Origin: JBBRTJ01 sp038244535
GTDB taxonomy: Bacteria > Actinomycetota > Acidimicrobiia > Acidimicrobiales > Ilumatobacteraceae
NCBI GenBank assembly: GCA_038244535.1
Contig: JBBRTJ010000020.1
Span: forward strand, 1 to 40,263
Length of the DNA stretch: 40,263 nt
Direction: 5' to 3'
Shown one piece after another: positions 16,330 to 24,929 of this stretch (positions are counted from its first letter, which is position 1; every line of letters begins with the position of its first letter). A program made the translations under genes and the position numbers. The notes beneath the pieces were generated by a model that was not told the DNA's origin, did no database searches, and was given only the letters and a program-made list of their open reading frames with translations.

Positions 16330-17721
16330 ATGACCGACGACCTGATGCACCTTCCCGTCGGAGCCCTGGCGGAGCGGGTCCGGTCGAAGCACGTCTCGGC
16401 TCGTGAAGCAGTCGCTGCCTCGCTGGCCGCCATCACTGCCACGAACGCAGCGATCAACGCGTTCGTGACCGTCGACGGCGAGCGGGCGATGGCCGCCGCC
16501 TCCGCGCTGGACGAGCGCATCGCCACCGATCCGAGCGCGGCCGCAGGGCTCCCGCTGGCCGGCGTGCCCCTGGCCGTGAAAGACACCGAGGACACCATCG
16601 GCTACCGCACGACCTTCGGCTCGCGCCTCTGGGCCGACGCGCCGCCGGCCACCCGGGACTCGGTGCTGGTGGCCCGCCTGAAGGCCGCCGGGGCGATCGT
16701 GGTCGGCAAGACCAACACCCCCGAGCTGGCCACCCGGGCCGAGACCGACAGCCCGCTGTGGGGGGTCACCGACAACCCGCTCGCTCCCGGCTACGCCTGC
16801 GGTGGTTCGTCGGGCGGCTCCGCCGCAGCCGTCGCCGCCCGCATGGTCCCGCTGGCGACCGGCTCCGACGGCGGCGGGTCGATCCGCATCCCGTCGGCGG
16901 CCTGTGCCATCACTGGGTTCAAGCCGTCGCTCGGGCGGGTGCCCGACGGCGGACCCCACCCCGTCGACTGGGGCAGCTTCACGAGCAGGGGCGTCCTGGC
17001 CCGCACGCTCGAGGAGCTGCTGGTCGGATACGACGTGGCCGTCGGTCCCGAGGCCACCGACCTGCGCTCCCTGCCCGCTCCGGCGCAACCGTGGTCCGTC
17101 GGGGTGCCCCTTGCCCCCCGGCCGCGGCGGGTGGCGTGGTCCGCCACCCTCGGCTACGCCGACGTCGACCCTGAGATCACCCGGGTGTGCCGCGCCGCGC
17201 TCGGGCGGTGGGCCGGCAACGACATCGAGATCGTCGAGGTCGAAGACGTCTTCGAGCACGACCCGGGGCTGGCGTGGAGCCAGCTCGTGTCGGTGTGGAA
17301 CGAGCGCACGCTGGCCCCGGTGCGCGCGTCGATCGATGCGGGCGTGAAGATCGACGACGTCACGGCGCTGCTGCGCAGCCTCGCGACGACCGTCACCACC
17401 GAGGCGATGGTGGCCGCCGACGACCTCTGCCACCACCTCAACCTTCGCCTCGTCGCGCTGTTCGCCGACGTCGACCTGCTGCTCACGCCAACCCTGGCCC
17501 AGCTCCCGCCCGCCCATGGCACCGTCGGCTCGTGGATCCAGCACACCTATCCGTTCAACATGACCCGCTCGCCCGCAGGCACCTCGCATGCCGGTTGGAG
17601 CGCGGCGACCCCGGAACGACCGCCCCTTCCCATCGCCTTGCAGGTCGTCGGCCCTCAGCACGGCGACATCGCCGTGCTGGCCGCGTTGGCCACGCTCGAA
17701 TCGGCGGCCGCCAGCGAGTGA
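16330..17721 (+). CDS. Amidase-signature family amidase
   Basis: This 463-residue Ser-cisSer-Lys hydrolase has the three catalytic elements: Lys84 in LAVKDTED, the Gly/Ser loop CGGSSGGSAAAVAA (158-170), and the nucleophile Ser184 in GSDGGGSIRIPSAA. It cleaves C-N amide bonds; sequence alone does not name the substrate. GatA is unlikely, since no gatB/gatC genes are adjacent and the C-terminal half differs. The start ATG at 16330 follows a good ribosome-binding site (GGAGAGGGG); frames open upstream are not coding-like. It diverges from mnhAB across about 114 bases that must hold both promoters. Confidence 0.9.
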   Translation: MTDDLMHLPVGALAERVRSKHVSAREAVAASLAAITATNAAINAFVTVDGERAMAAASALDERIATDPSAAAGLPLAGVPLAVKDTEDTIGYRTTFGSRLWADAPPATRDSVLVARLKAAGAIVVGKTNTPELATRAETDSPLWGVTDNPLAPGYACGGSSGGSAAAVAARMVPLATGSDGGGSIRIPSAACAITGFKPSLGRVPDGGPHPVDWGSFTSRGVLARTLEELLVGYDVAVGPEATDLRSLPAPAQPWSVGVPLAPRPRRVAWSATLGYADVDPEITRVCRAALGRWAGNDIEIVEVEDVFEHDPGLAWSQLVSVWNERTLAPVRASIDAGVKIDDVTALLRSLATTVTTEAMVAADDLCHHLNLRLVALFADVDLLLTPTLAQLPPAHGTVGSWIQHTYPFNMTRSPAGTSHAGWSAATPERPPLPIALQVVGPQHGDIAVLAALATLESAAASE

Positions 17722-17818
17722 CCGAACCGGTCGCCATCGGCTGTCGGTGAGTGACCAAGGTCCCTACTCTTGGGCCGGCCACCCGGAGGATCCTCTAGGT
17801 GGACCGAGGAGGGGACCG

Positions 17819-18280
17819 ATGGAGATCGAGCCGCGTACCGGGATGATGGTGCTCGAAAACAACGAGTGCTGGGATCTGCTCCGTGAAGCCGAGGTGGGGC
17901 GACTGGCTGTCTCGATCCAGCAACAGCCGGACATCTTCCCGATCAACTACGTCGTCGACCATGGCTCCATCGTGTTTCGGACCGCCGAGGGCACCAAGCT
18001 CGCCGCGGCCGTGCTGGGCCGCAGCGTGGCGTTCGAGATCGACGGCTACGAGCCCGTGAGCGGCGAGGCCTGGAGCGTGGTCATCAAGGGACGGGCCACT
18101 GAGATCGAACGGGTCCATGACGTTCTCGAGGCCATTGACCTGCCCCTCTTCCCGTGGCACGCGTCGCCCAAGCCCCGGTTCGTGCGCATCGAGGTGGTCG
18201 AGCTGAGCGGCCGGCGCTTCTTCGCCGAAGCACCCTCAGACACGCAGCGCACCGGCGCCCATCGCGCCTCGTTCGAGTAG
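17819..18280 (+). CDS. Pyridoxamine-5'-phosphate-oxidase-like flavin-binding protein
   Basis: This 153-residue split-barrel protein contains CWDLLREAEVGRLAVSIQQQPDIFPINYVVDHGSIVFRTAEGTKLAAAV. That is the usual start of the small PNPOx-like (Pyridox_ox_2) group binding FMN, F420 or heme. SVVIKGRATEI and the basic FVRIEVVELSGRRF strand close the barrel. True pyridoxamine oxidase is longer, so a general flavin/F420 reductase role is more likely. The ATG at 17819 has a strong GAGGAGGGG ribosome-binding site. A TACTCT -10-like hexamer at 17765-17770 would give a leader of about 45 bases. Confidence 0.85.
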   Translation: MEIEPRTGMMVLENNECWDLLREAEVGRLAVSIQQQPDIFPINYVVDHGSIVFRTAEGTKLAAAVLGRSVAFEIDGYEPVSGEAWSVVIKGRATEIERVHDVLEAIDLPLFPWHASPKPRFVRIEVVELSGRRFFAEAPSDTQRTGAHRASFE

Positions 18281-18289
18281 CCCCCGGCG

Positions 18290-19135
18290 CTAGCAGGAGC
18301 CGGGCACGAACAGCACCGGCACGCCTGCCATGTGGGTCACGCGGGTGGCGACGGCGCCGAGCCCCGTGCGTTCGCCGAGGTCGGCCAGCTTGCTGGACAT
18401 GGCCAGCAAGCTTCCGGTGTGCCGCGCCGCGACGTCGGCCAGGACCGGCGCCGGAGAACCGACGCGCACGATCGTGGTGGTCACCGCCACACCAGCCGCG
18501 CTCACCAGGCCAGCGGCGTCGTCGAGGAGCTGGTCGAGGCTGGGGCCGGTCGCTGAGCTGCCGAGCAAGAGCCAGTGCGATGCCTCCTCGATCGTGACCA
18601 GGTGCACATCGGCTCCGAGGATGCGGGCCAGCGAAGCGGCGGTGGTCACCAGCTCTCGGTGGGGCGCGGCCGGGTCGACCCCGACCACGATCGTGTCGAA
18701 CCGCTCCGGCACGTGGTCGACGTGAGGGCCTACCAGCAGCACGGGTTCACGGGCCCCTTTCAGCACCTGTTTGGCGACGCTGCCCGCGAACGAGGCAGCG
18801 ATCCCGGTGCGGCCGTGCGTCGCCATGCACAGCAGGCGGCCTGAGCCGTTGGCCAGATCGGTCAGGGCACCGGCGACGTCGAGGCTCTCGAGCACTGACC
18901 GCTGGACGAGCGACCCACGGATCCCCGTGACACGGTCATCGAGCTCGGCGAGGTCGGGGCCGGGGTCGAGGCCCGGCGACATGACGACCACGAGCTCGAT
19001 CGGGACACCGGCCTGGCCGGCCAGCGTGACGCCGACCGGGATCGCCCGATCAGATGCCGCAGAGAGGTCGAGCGGGATCGTGACACGGCTGAAGACCGTG
19101 TCAACGGGGTCAGGAGCTGCATTGATCGTCGTCAT
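18290..19135 (-). CDS. Universal stress protein with two tandem Usp domains
   Basis: This 281-residue protein contains two Usp folds, about residues 15-140 and 150-280. Domain one ends in LLCMATHGRTGIAASFAGSVAKQVL, matching the ATP-binding GxxGx9GS pattern. Domain two has IVVGVDPAAPHRELVTTAASLARILGADVHLVTI and a degenerate nucleotide loop (ADLGERTGLGAVATRVT). Tandem Usp proteins in actinobacteria respond to hypoxia and stasis. The ATG at 19135 (MTTINAAPDPVD) was chosen because codons upstream are Arg-rich and unlike a Usp. It converges with the PNPOx-like gene, with 9 bases between their stops. Confidence 0.9.
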   Translation of the reverse strand: MTTINAAPDPVDTVFSRVTIPLDLSAASDRAIPVGVTLAGQAGVPIELVVVMSPGLDPGPDLAELDDRVTGIRGSLVQRSVLESLDVAGALTDLANGSGRLLCMATHGRTGIAASFAGSVAKQVLKGAREPVLLVGPHVDHVPERFDTIVVGVDPAAPHRELVTTAASLARILGADVHLVTIEEASHWLLLGSSATGPSLDQLLDDAAGLVSAAGVAVTTTIVRVGSPAPVLADVAARHTGSLLAMSSKLADLGERTGLGAVATRVTHMAGVPVLFVPGSC

Positions 19136-19212
19136 CGCGATGATGATCGCCCCGAGGTCCGCCCGACGACAGGGGCCAAGGTCCTGCCGCCCCCGATCAC
19201 CCACAGAACGGG

Positions 19213-19249
19213 TGAGGGGTCGGACCACGCGGTGGTCCGACCCCTCATC
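19213..19249 (-). terminator. Strong perfect hairpin downstream of the secreted HExxE gene
   Basis: A perfect 15-base inverted repeat (GAGGGGTCGGACCAC, 19215-19229, with its complement at 19233-19247) has a 3-base loop and is extended by one A-T pair. It lies about 40 bases past the stop of the leftward gene ending at 19289. There is no U-tract, which is common for actinobacterial terminators. Confidence 0.65.
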
Positions 19250-19288
19250 GTTTGGTGTTGGTGGCCCCATGTTGGGGGTTGGTTGGGG

Positions 19289-20467
19289 TCAGGGGCAGGG
19301 CGCCGCAGCCGTGGTGAACGTGCCGTTGGAGGAGTACCAGCCGTTGACTCCGGTTGAAGGGGTCTGGTGGTAGAACCACGACGTGAACGCCAGCTCCTGG
19401 GGGTGGTAGGTCACGCCGTTCGGCATCGTCACCGAGATGGTGGTGCCTGACAGCGGGTCACCGTTTTCGAGGTTGCTCTGGCAACCGGTCACCTGGCCGA
19501 TGTTGCCCCACGGCTTGGTCGGGTTGTTCACGTACGGGTCGTCCATCCACTCGCCGACCTCGTGGGACAGCACCGAGATGTCACCCGAGCCGGTGAAGGC
19601 CGAGGAGGCGTCGTAGTCGGCGATCTCGTAGGTCTGGGTAGCGCCGCCGAAGCCTGGGTTGCTGAAGGCGTTGTGGTAGCCGAGGATGCAGCAGTTGCCG
19701 GGCGCACCGTTGTACTGGACAACGTTGTAGAACAGGAACGTCGGAACCGTCGTCGGTCCATAACCCAGGGGCGTGAGGACGGTCGGGAAGACCGTGTTGC
19801 GCACGTAGTTGTCCCAGGCATTGATGTCAAAGGTGCCGAGCCGGCACAGCGTGGCGTACTCGGTGAACGATGCTGGCGTGTAGTTGATGGCGGCCAGGAC
19901 GACCGGCTTGAGCTTGACGTGGTAGGCCGGGTTCAGTGTTTGGACCTGCGGGTAGTAGTTCGCCCTCTGGTAGAAGTCGACGTACTGCGACGAGCCCAGG
20001 GCACCGATCGCGTAGGTGTGGTTCTTCAGGACCGGGCTGTTGAGCGTCAACGTGCTGGCCGAGAACGTCGAGGTGGCGGCGCAGGCCGGATCGGTCACCG
20101 TCGGGTTGTAGGTGTGGGCCCCCATGTGGACGATCACCGGGATGATCGGCATCGTGACCGTGGTGGACGGCGTTGCCTGTACGACGAACGGGTTCTTGCC
20201 GACCTGGGTCACCGCGAACGTCGAGGCGCCGTCGGTGATGTTCTTCGTCCAGGTCTTGAGCTTCGGCAAAGCGGCGGGCACGACGAGTCCCGGGTCGACG
20301 TAGGAGTGCGCCGTGTACATCGCCTTCGTGGACGGCGGGAGTGGCTTGGGCGCGGCGTTGCTCGACACGGAAGTGGCCTGCCCCGAAGCCGACGCTGTCG
20401 CCGGAATCACCGCGAATGATGCAAGCAGCCCCGCAGTAGTTGCCAACGCCAAGGTTGAACGCTTCAT
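19289..20467 (-). CDS. Secreted protein with HExxE motif, putative metalloprotease-like
   Basis: This 392-residue protein begins with a clear Sec signal peptide (MKRSTLALATTAGLLASFAV, cut after ATASA about residue 28). The mature protein is Thr/Ser/Pro/Asn-rich. The most suggestive segment is SVLSHEVGEWMDDPYVNN, with H302-E303-x-x-E306, where zincins would have HExxH; it is followed by Asp and Asn residues. Cys259-Cys260 and other Cys residues may form disulfides. I recall similar HEVxEWxxDP proteins as uncharacterised, so the metallopeptidase label is tentative. The ATG follows AGGGGGAAAC, a good ribosome-binding site. It is monocistronic and ends at a strong hairpin. Confidence 0.7.
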   Translation of the reverse strand: MKRSTLALATTAGLLASFAVIPATASASGQATSVSSNAAPKPLPPSTKAMYTAHSYVDPGLVVPAALPKLKTWTKNITDGASTFAVTQVGKNPFVVQATPSTTVTMPIIPVIVHMGAHTYNPTVTDPACAATSTFSASTLTLNSPVLKNHTYAIGALGSSQYVDFYQRANYYPQVQTLNPAYHVKLKPVVLAAINYTPASFTEYATLCRLGTFDINAWDNYVRNTVFPTVLTPLGYGPTTVPTFLFYNVVQYNGAPGNCCILGYHNAFSNPGFGGATQTYEIADYDASSAFTGSGDISVLSHEVGEWMDDPYVNNPTKPWGNIGQVTGCQSNLENGDPLSGTTISVTMPNGVTYHPQELAFTSWFYHQTPSTGVNGWYSSNGTFTTAAAPCP

Positions 20468-20633
20468 GTTTCCCCCTGCTCCGACCGCGTGGAGTGGCGA
20501 CCGTGGGCCGCATGGTCGGTCGCCGGGCGCTTCCTGTCAAGGAAATCTCTGGCCAAGGCTGGCGCAACGGGCACAGGCCAGGCAATCTGCGCTACTCGTG
20601 GAACCAGCTTCACTGGCCCAGCGTCCAAGTGTC

Positions 20634-21053
20634 ATGCGTCGATTCACACCTGCTCTGCTCGCCTTCATCACACTGGCCGCGTGCGGTGGCTCGACGAGTC
20701 GCGCCGACGAAACCCCGCCCGTGAGATCCACCACGATCGAAGGAACTGCGGTGTCGGACACGGCGACGCCGACCACGACCACGCTGCCATTGGCACTGCC
20801 CGAAGAATCGTTCGTGCTGTACACGCACTGCGGAATCAACGGCGCGATGATCCACGGCGTGTGGTGGCGATCCACATCGGCGCTCGTGGACGATGGAAAC
20901 GGCAATCCTCCCTCGGGTTGGGGTAACCCGTTCCAGTCCGGCGTCCTTCAGTTCCTCGACGGGAGAACGGCGGTCTTTCATGCATCGGACGCGAATCTCT
21001 CCGTGACGCTCCAACGCACCGAGAGCACGGAGTTCCCCTTCATCTGCGCGTGA
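20634..21053 (+). CDS. Small secreted lipoprotein of unknown function
   Basis: This 139-residue protein starts with MRRFTPALLAFITLAACGG, a signal peptide with lipobox L-A-A-C (Cys17), so it should be lipid-anchored outside the membrane. A Thr/Pro-rich spacer (TATPTTTTLPLALP) leads to a domain of about 85 residues with HCGINGAMIHGVWWRST and WGNPFQSGVLQFLDGRTAVFH. I do not recognise the domain beyond a weak resemblance to small extracytoplasmic proteins. It diverges from the secreted HExxE gene. Confidence 0.75.
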   Translation: MRRFTPALLAFITLAACGGSTSRADETPPVRSTTIEGTAVSDTATPTTTTLPLALPEESFVLYTHCGINGAMIHGVWWRSTSALVDDGNGNPPSGWGNPFQSGVLQFLDGRTAVFHASDANLSVTLQRTESTEFPFICA

Positions 21054-21242
21054 CATCGCCCGGGTGCGTCGATCCTGATGTTCCCGCCGGCACCGAGCGC
21101 AACGCGACGAACGGATGGGTACGAACGACCAACTTCGGCCCAGCATCAGACCACGTCGTGGCGGATCACGTCGTCGAAGCCGGGGCGATGCTGCTGCATG
21201 GCGGAGGGCGAGCTGGGCATTGATGAGCCGATCGCTGCTGGT

Positions 21243-21287
21243 TACCCTCACGATGTCTCTCAACCGATCTGTGGAGGGACTGTGATG
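21243..21287 (+). promoter_or_regulatory. Promoter-like hexamer and 10-codon leader overlapping the PP2C gene start
   Basis: TACCCT at 21243-21248 fits a -10 box. An ATG at 21253 opens a ten-codon frame (MSLNRSVEGL) whose TGA overlaps the downstream ATG as TGATG. The ribosome-binding site GGAGGG of the main gene lies inside this leader. Confidence 0.3.
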
Positions 21288-23459
21288 GGCGACGTGACCG
21301 TGCACCGACGAGTCGGGTCGATCGACGAGCGCGCGATCATCGACGCGCTTCCGCGAGCGATCGTTGTGACGGACCCAGATGGCCGGATCGTGCTCTGGAA
21401 CGAGCAGGCTGAGCAGCTCTATGGATGGCCCGAGGAGTCGGTCCTCGGGCGATCGGTGCTCGATGTTCTCGCGCCAACCGACGAGATCGCAACGAACCAG
21501 GAGCGACTGACCGCTCTAGCCCGCGGCGAGACCGTCAGTGCGGACCGTCTCGTCGTGCGCCGAGACGGCCAGTCATTGCGCATCGCGGTGTTCACGCGAC
21601 CGGTGATCGGTCTCCACGGGGATGTCGTCGCTCTGGTGGGCGCCTCCGAGGACGTGACGGAGCTTCGTCGGAGCGAGCAGGAGCTCCGAGACCTCACCGA
21701 GCACTTCCGTCTTGCGCTCGAGGCGGGCGGCCTCGGTACCTGGCGTTGGAACATGCTGACCGCTGCAACAGAGTGGGATCAGCGCCTCGAGGCGTTGTTC
21801 GGGCTGTCTCCTGGTCAGTTCGACGGCACGTTCGACGCGTACGTGAAACTCCTGCACCCCGACGACCGCGAGGAGGTGCTCCGCGTCGTTCGCAGGGCGA
21901 TCGAGTCGGGCAGTCACTACCGAGTCGAGCACCGGGTCGTCTGGCCTGACGGCTCGACCCACTGGATCGCCGGCGCCGGTGGAGTGATCGTCGACGAGGG
22001 CGGGGCCGTCGCAGGCACGGTGGGCTGCGCCATGGACATCACCGACCGGGTGGCTGGACAGCTCGAGCGGGAGCGACTGGCGGCATCTGCCGTCGAGGGG
22101 ATGCATCGTGAACGCCTGCATCGCGAGCGGCTCGAGTTCCTGGCAGCCATCAACGAGGCCTTGAACCTGGCCGTCGACGTTCGGGAGGTCATGGTCAACG
22201 TGACCCGTAGTGCGGTGCCGCGGCTCGGTGACTGGTGCACGATCCACGTCCTCACACGTCCGGACTCGTTGATCCCCGATGTCGAGATCGCCCACGTCGA
22301 TCCGGACATGGTCAGCTATGCCCACCAGTTGCAGGAGCGCTTCCCGTACGACCCCGGCGCGCCAACCGGTGTTCCCTGGGTCATTCGGACTGGCCTGCCG
22401 CTGTTCTACCCGGACATCACCGACGAGCTCGCCGTCGAGCTCGAGGCCACCGATGCCGAGCGAGAAGTGCTGGCACAGCTCGCGCTGCGTTCGGCCATCG
22501 CGGTTCCGCTCGTCAAGCGGGGCCGGGTTCTCGGCGCCATGCAGTTCGTGATGTCGAGTTCGTCGCGCCACTACACCGAGGACGATCTCGCCCTGGCCCA
22601 GACGGTTGCCGGCCGCATCGCGTCGAGTCTCGAGAACCACCGACTGCACGATCAGCAGCGGGTGATCGCACAGACGCTTCAGCGCAGCCTGCTTCCCGCA
22701 ACGCTCCCGTCGATCCCTGGTCTCGAGCTCGCTGTTCGGTACTGGCCGTCGGGCGAGGGAACCGAAGTCGGCGGAGATTTCTACGACCTCTTCTCAACGG
22801 GCCGGGACGATTGCTGGGCGTTGGTCATCGGCGACGTCTGCGGGACCGGGCCGAGTGCTGCCGCTCTCACCGGGCTCGCGCGTCACTCGATCCGAGACAG
22901 CGCGTGGCATGGCGATTCACCGACCGAGGTGCTCGCGTCGCTGAACCGAGCCATGAGGAGGTCGGCATCGGAGACCTTCCTGACGGCGGTCTATGCCACC
23001 CTTGACACCTCTGGCGTCGAGCCCGAGCTGGCGATCGCGGTCGGTGGGCACCCGTTGCCGATCCTCGTGCGCGATGGCCGAGCTCGACCCATCGGGCGCG
23101 AGGGAAGGCTGCTCGGGGTGTTCGACACCGTTTCATTCAACCTGTCGACGGAGTTCCTGCACGCGGGGGACATCCTCGTCCTGTACACGGACGGGGCAAC
23201 CGACCTCCCTGCGCCAGCTGGCCTGGACCAGTCCAGCTTCCTCGAACTCGTCCGTCGCGCCACGCTCGGCCTGAGAGGAGCCGAAGTGATCGCAGACCAG
23301 ATCCACACCGAACTGGCCCGCATCAAGTCGTTCGATCTGCGCACCGACGACCTTGCCCTCATGGTCCTGTGCGTCAACCGCCCAGAACCGCGACCGCAGC
23401 TCAGGGTTGACCAGATCGAGCCAGGTCACCCCGAGGCCTCCGTCGGATCGGACGTCTGA
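21285..23459 (+). CDS. PAS-PAS-GAF-PP2C (SpoIIE/RsbU-type) serine phosphatase
   Basis: This 724-residue cytoplasmic sensor phosphatase has four parts. PAS1 is at about 15-125 (AIVVTDPDGRIVLWNEQAEQLYGWPEESVLG). PAS2 with PAC is at about 140-255 (WRWNMLTAATEWDQRLEALFG, then HPDDREEVLRVV). GAF is at about 285-450. The PPM/SpoIIE phosphatase at about 460-695 keeps its metal Asp residues: GGDFYD (Asp498), GDVCGTGP (Asp517), YTDGATD (Asp636) and TDDLALM. Such proteins dephosphorylate anti-anti-sigma STAS proteins in partner-switching; an STAS gene is at 31467. No HATPase anti-sigma kinase is fused or adjacent. The ATG at 21285 follows GGAGGGACTGTG. Confidence 0.92.
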   Translation: MGDVTVHRRVGSIDERAIIDALPRAIVVTDPDGRIVLWNEQAEQLYGWPEESVLGRSVLDVLAPTDEIATNQERLTALARGETVSADRLVVRRDGQSLRIAVFTRPVIGLHGDVVALVGASEDVTELRRSEQELRDLTEHFRLALEAGGLGTWRWNMLTAATEWDQRLEALFGLSPGQFDGTFDAYVKLLHPDDREEVLRVVRRAIESGSHYRVEHRVVWPDGSTHWIAGAGGVIVDEGGAVAGTVGCAMDITDRVAGQLERERLAASAVEGMHRERLHRERLEFLAAINEALNLAVDVREVMVNVTRSAVPRLGDWCTIHVLTRPDSLIPDVEIAHVDPDMVSYAHQLQERFPYDPGAPTGVPWVIRTGLPLFYPDITDELAVELEATDAEREVLAQLALRSAIAVPLVKRGRVLGAMQFVMSSSSRHYTEDDLALAQTVAGRIASSLENHRLHDQQRVIAQTLQRSLLPATLPSIPGLELAVRYWPSGEGTEVGGDFYDLFSTGRDDCWALVIGDVCGTGPSAAALTGLARHSIRDSAWHGDSPTEVLASLNRAMRRSASETFLTAVYATLDTSGVEPELAIAVGGHPLPILVRDGRARPIGREGRLLGVFDTVSFNLSTEFLHAGDILVLYTDGATDLPAPAGLDQSSFLELVRRATLGLRGAEVIADQIHTELARIKSFDLRTDDLALMVLCVNRPEPRPQLRVDQIEPGHPEASVGSDV

Positions 23460-23500
23460 CCACTACCCCCATCCGCCGCACCCGCAAGGCCACCCGCACC

Positions 23501-23707
23501 GTGGGCATCGTCGCCTGCATCCGAGTGTCCACTGACGAGCTGGCCCTCTCGGGGCTCGCCTTCGATGCCGAGCGGGCCACCCTCGAAGCCGAAGCGCAAC
23601 GGCGGGGGCTCCCAGTCGGCTCACCCGCTGGCATCGGATCCGGACCGGATGGGGGCTCGAAAGGGTGCCTGAGCAGGCGATTCGCTGGAGCCCGAGAAGG
23701 GAATTGA
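23501..23707 (+). pseudogene. Serine recombinase (resolvase) N-terminal remnant
   Basis: About 40 residues read VGIVACIRVSTDELALSG then LAFDAERATLEAEAQRRG. This is the N-terminal signature of serine site-specific recombinases, including the catalytic Ser in RVST. A plausible basic lead (TPIRRTRKATRT) continues the frame upstream. After about residue 40 similarity stops and the frame runs out within the adjoining tRNA gene, so roughly 80% or more of the catalytic domain and all of the DNA-binding part are absent. It is probably the relic of an integrated element next to tRNA-Thr. Confidence 0.7.
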
Positions 23708-23761
23708 ACCCTTGACCTACGCATTACGAGTGCGTCGCTCTGCCGACTGAGCTACCCGGGC
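23686..23761 (-). tRNA. tRNA-Thr (anticodon CGU)
   Basis: The minus strand folds as a canonical 76-base tRNA. It has a 7-bp acceptor stem GCCCGGG/CTCGGGC (one G-U), the D-arm sequence TAGCTCAGTCGGCAGAGC, an anticodon loop CTCGTAA with CGT (23726-23728), the T-arm GGGTTCAATTCCC and an encoded 3' CCA. It reads ACG codons. A recombinase remnant touches its 3' side, the usual integration end of tRNA genes. Confidence 0.95.
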
Positions 23762-23849
23762 GGGACGACGAACGATAGCGGACGGCCCCCCACCTGCTCA
23801 TGGCGTTGCTGAAGCACGGGGATCTCGTCGTGAGTTGTCCAACGCTGCT

Positions 23850-24929
23850 TCAGAGGGTCGGCAGGCGCAGCAGCAGCGCCTGGAGGAGCAGCGTCTCGTT
23901 CGGGTTGCGCTCAAGCGACTCGATGACCCCGTGGATCTCGGTCACGGCGTCGACCGCCTCGGCCGGCTCACGGGCCGTCCGCGACACCAGGGCGTCGCGA
24001 TAGGCCCCCGCCAGCACGCCCAGTCCGGCGCGCAGCTCGTCGGTGCGATACCGCCGGACCTCACGCTTGTGCCGGTCCTCCATCCGCTTGCGCTCGGCAC
24101 CGAGGGATCGGTCCTTGGTCCATGCCGTGCGAGTCTCGAAGGCCTTGGCCTCCTCGACCTGGCGGGCCTTCAACGCCTCGACCGAGCCGTCGAGCAGCGC
24201 CTCGAGCTCGTCGACAACGGCCATGGCCACCGATCCACTGCCGTCGAGGCGGCGCGGCGCAGCGGCAAACGCGTCGCGTCGCGCCATCACCGCCTCGTCG
24301 CCGGCCAAGACCCGAGCCCGGTTGAGGTCACCGTTGGCCACCTTGGCGACGGCGTCGGCCACCGCCGCGTCGACACCCTCGGCGACCAGCACGCCACGCA
24401 CGACGTCGTCGGCGATCGGGCCGAGGTCGACACGCTGGCAGCGCGACGCGATCGTGACGAGCTCGGGGGGGACGTCGTCGGCCAAGGCGACGAAGATCGT
24501 GGAGGCCGGGGGCTCCTCGACCGTCTTGAGCAGCGTGGCGGCGGCCTCGGGTCGCAGCAGGTGGACCTCGTCGAGCACCAGCAGCTTGCGGTTGCCTTCG
24601 ATCGGGCTCAGCATCGCCTCCCGCACGACCTCACGGGCGGCCTCGACCGTGATGGCGGCACCCTCGCGCTGGTGCTCGTGCACGTCGGGGTGGATGCCCC
24701 CGAGGGCCAGCCGGCAATCACGACAGACCCCGCAGCCACCGTTCGGGCACAGCAGCCGGGCCGCAAAAGCTCGCGCCGCGCCGACCTTGCCCGAGCCGGC
24801 GGGGCCGACGAGCAGGTAGGCGTGCACCGGCGACGCGGCCGCCGCTTCGAGCAGAGCCACCGCCCTCGGCTGCCCGAGCACCTCGGCCCACACCGCAGGC
24901 AGGGTCGCCGCGCTCTCACTGCCGCTCAT
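23850..24929 (-). CDS. holB: DNA polymerase III subunit delta'
   Basis: This 359-residue clamp-loader AAA+ subunit has the Walker-A-like GPAGSGKV (42-49, with Val in place of Ser/Thr, as delta' often deviates). A four-Cys zinc module follows (C61, C66, C69, C72 in CPNGGCGVCRDC). Then come LVLDEVHLLRPEAAATLLKTVEEPP and the SRC arginine-finger motif in IASRCQRV. The C-terminal part (about 230-359) is the collar-type helical domain. The ATG at 24929 overlaps the tmk stop by ATGA. With topA and tmk it forms a replication operon, as in mycobacteria (Rv3646c-Rv3644c). Confidence 0.93.
   Translation of the reverse strand: MSGSESAATLPAVWAEVLGQPRAVALLEAAAASPVHAYLLVGPAGSGKVGAARAFAARLLCPNGGCGVCRDCRLALGGIHPDVHEHQREGAAITVEAAREVVREAMLSPIEGNRKLLVLDEVHLLRPEAAATLLKTVEEPPASTIFVALADDVPPELVTIASRCQRVDLGPIADDVVRGVLVAEGVDAAVADAVAKVANGDLNRARVLAGDEAVMARRDAFAAAPRRLDGSGSVAMAVVDELEALLDGSVEALKARQVEEAKAFETRTAWTKDRSLGAERKRMEDRHKREVRRYRTDELRAGLGVLAGAYRDALVSRTAREPAEAVDAVTEIHGVIESLERNPNETLLLQALLLRLPTL

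Noticed and set aside
16228..17661. 477-codon frame opposite the amidase gene
   Set aside because: Composition is Gly/Arg/Asp-rich and it mirrors a gene with a complete catalytic triad; treated as a shadow.
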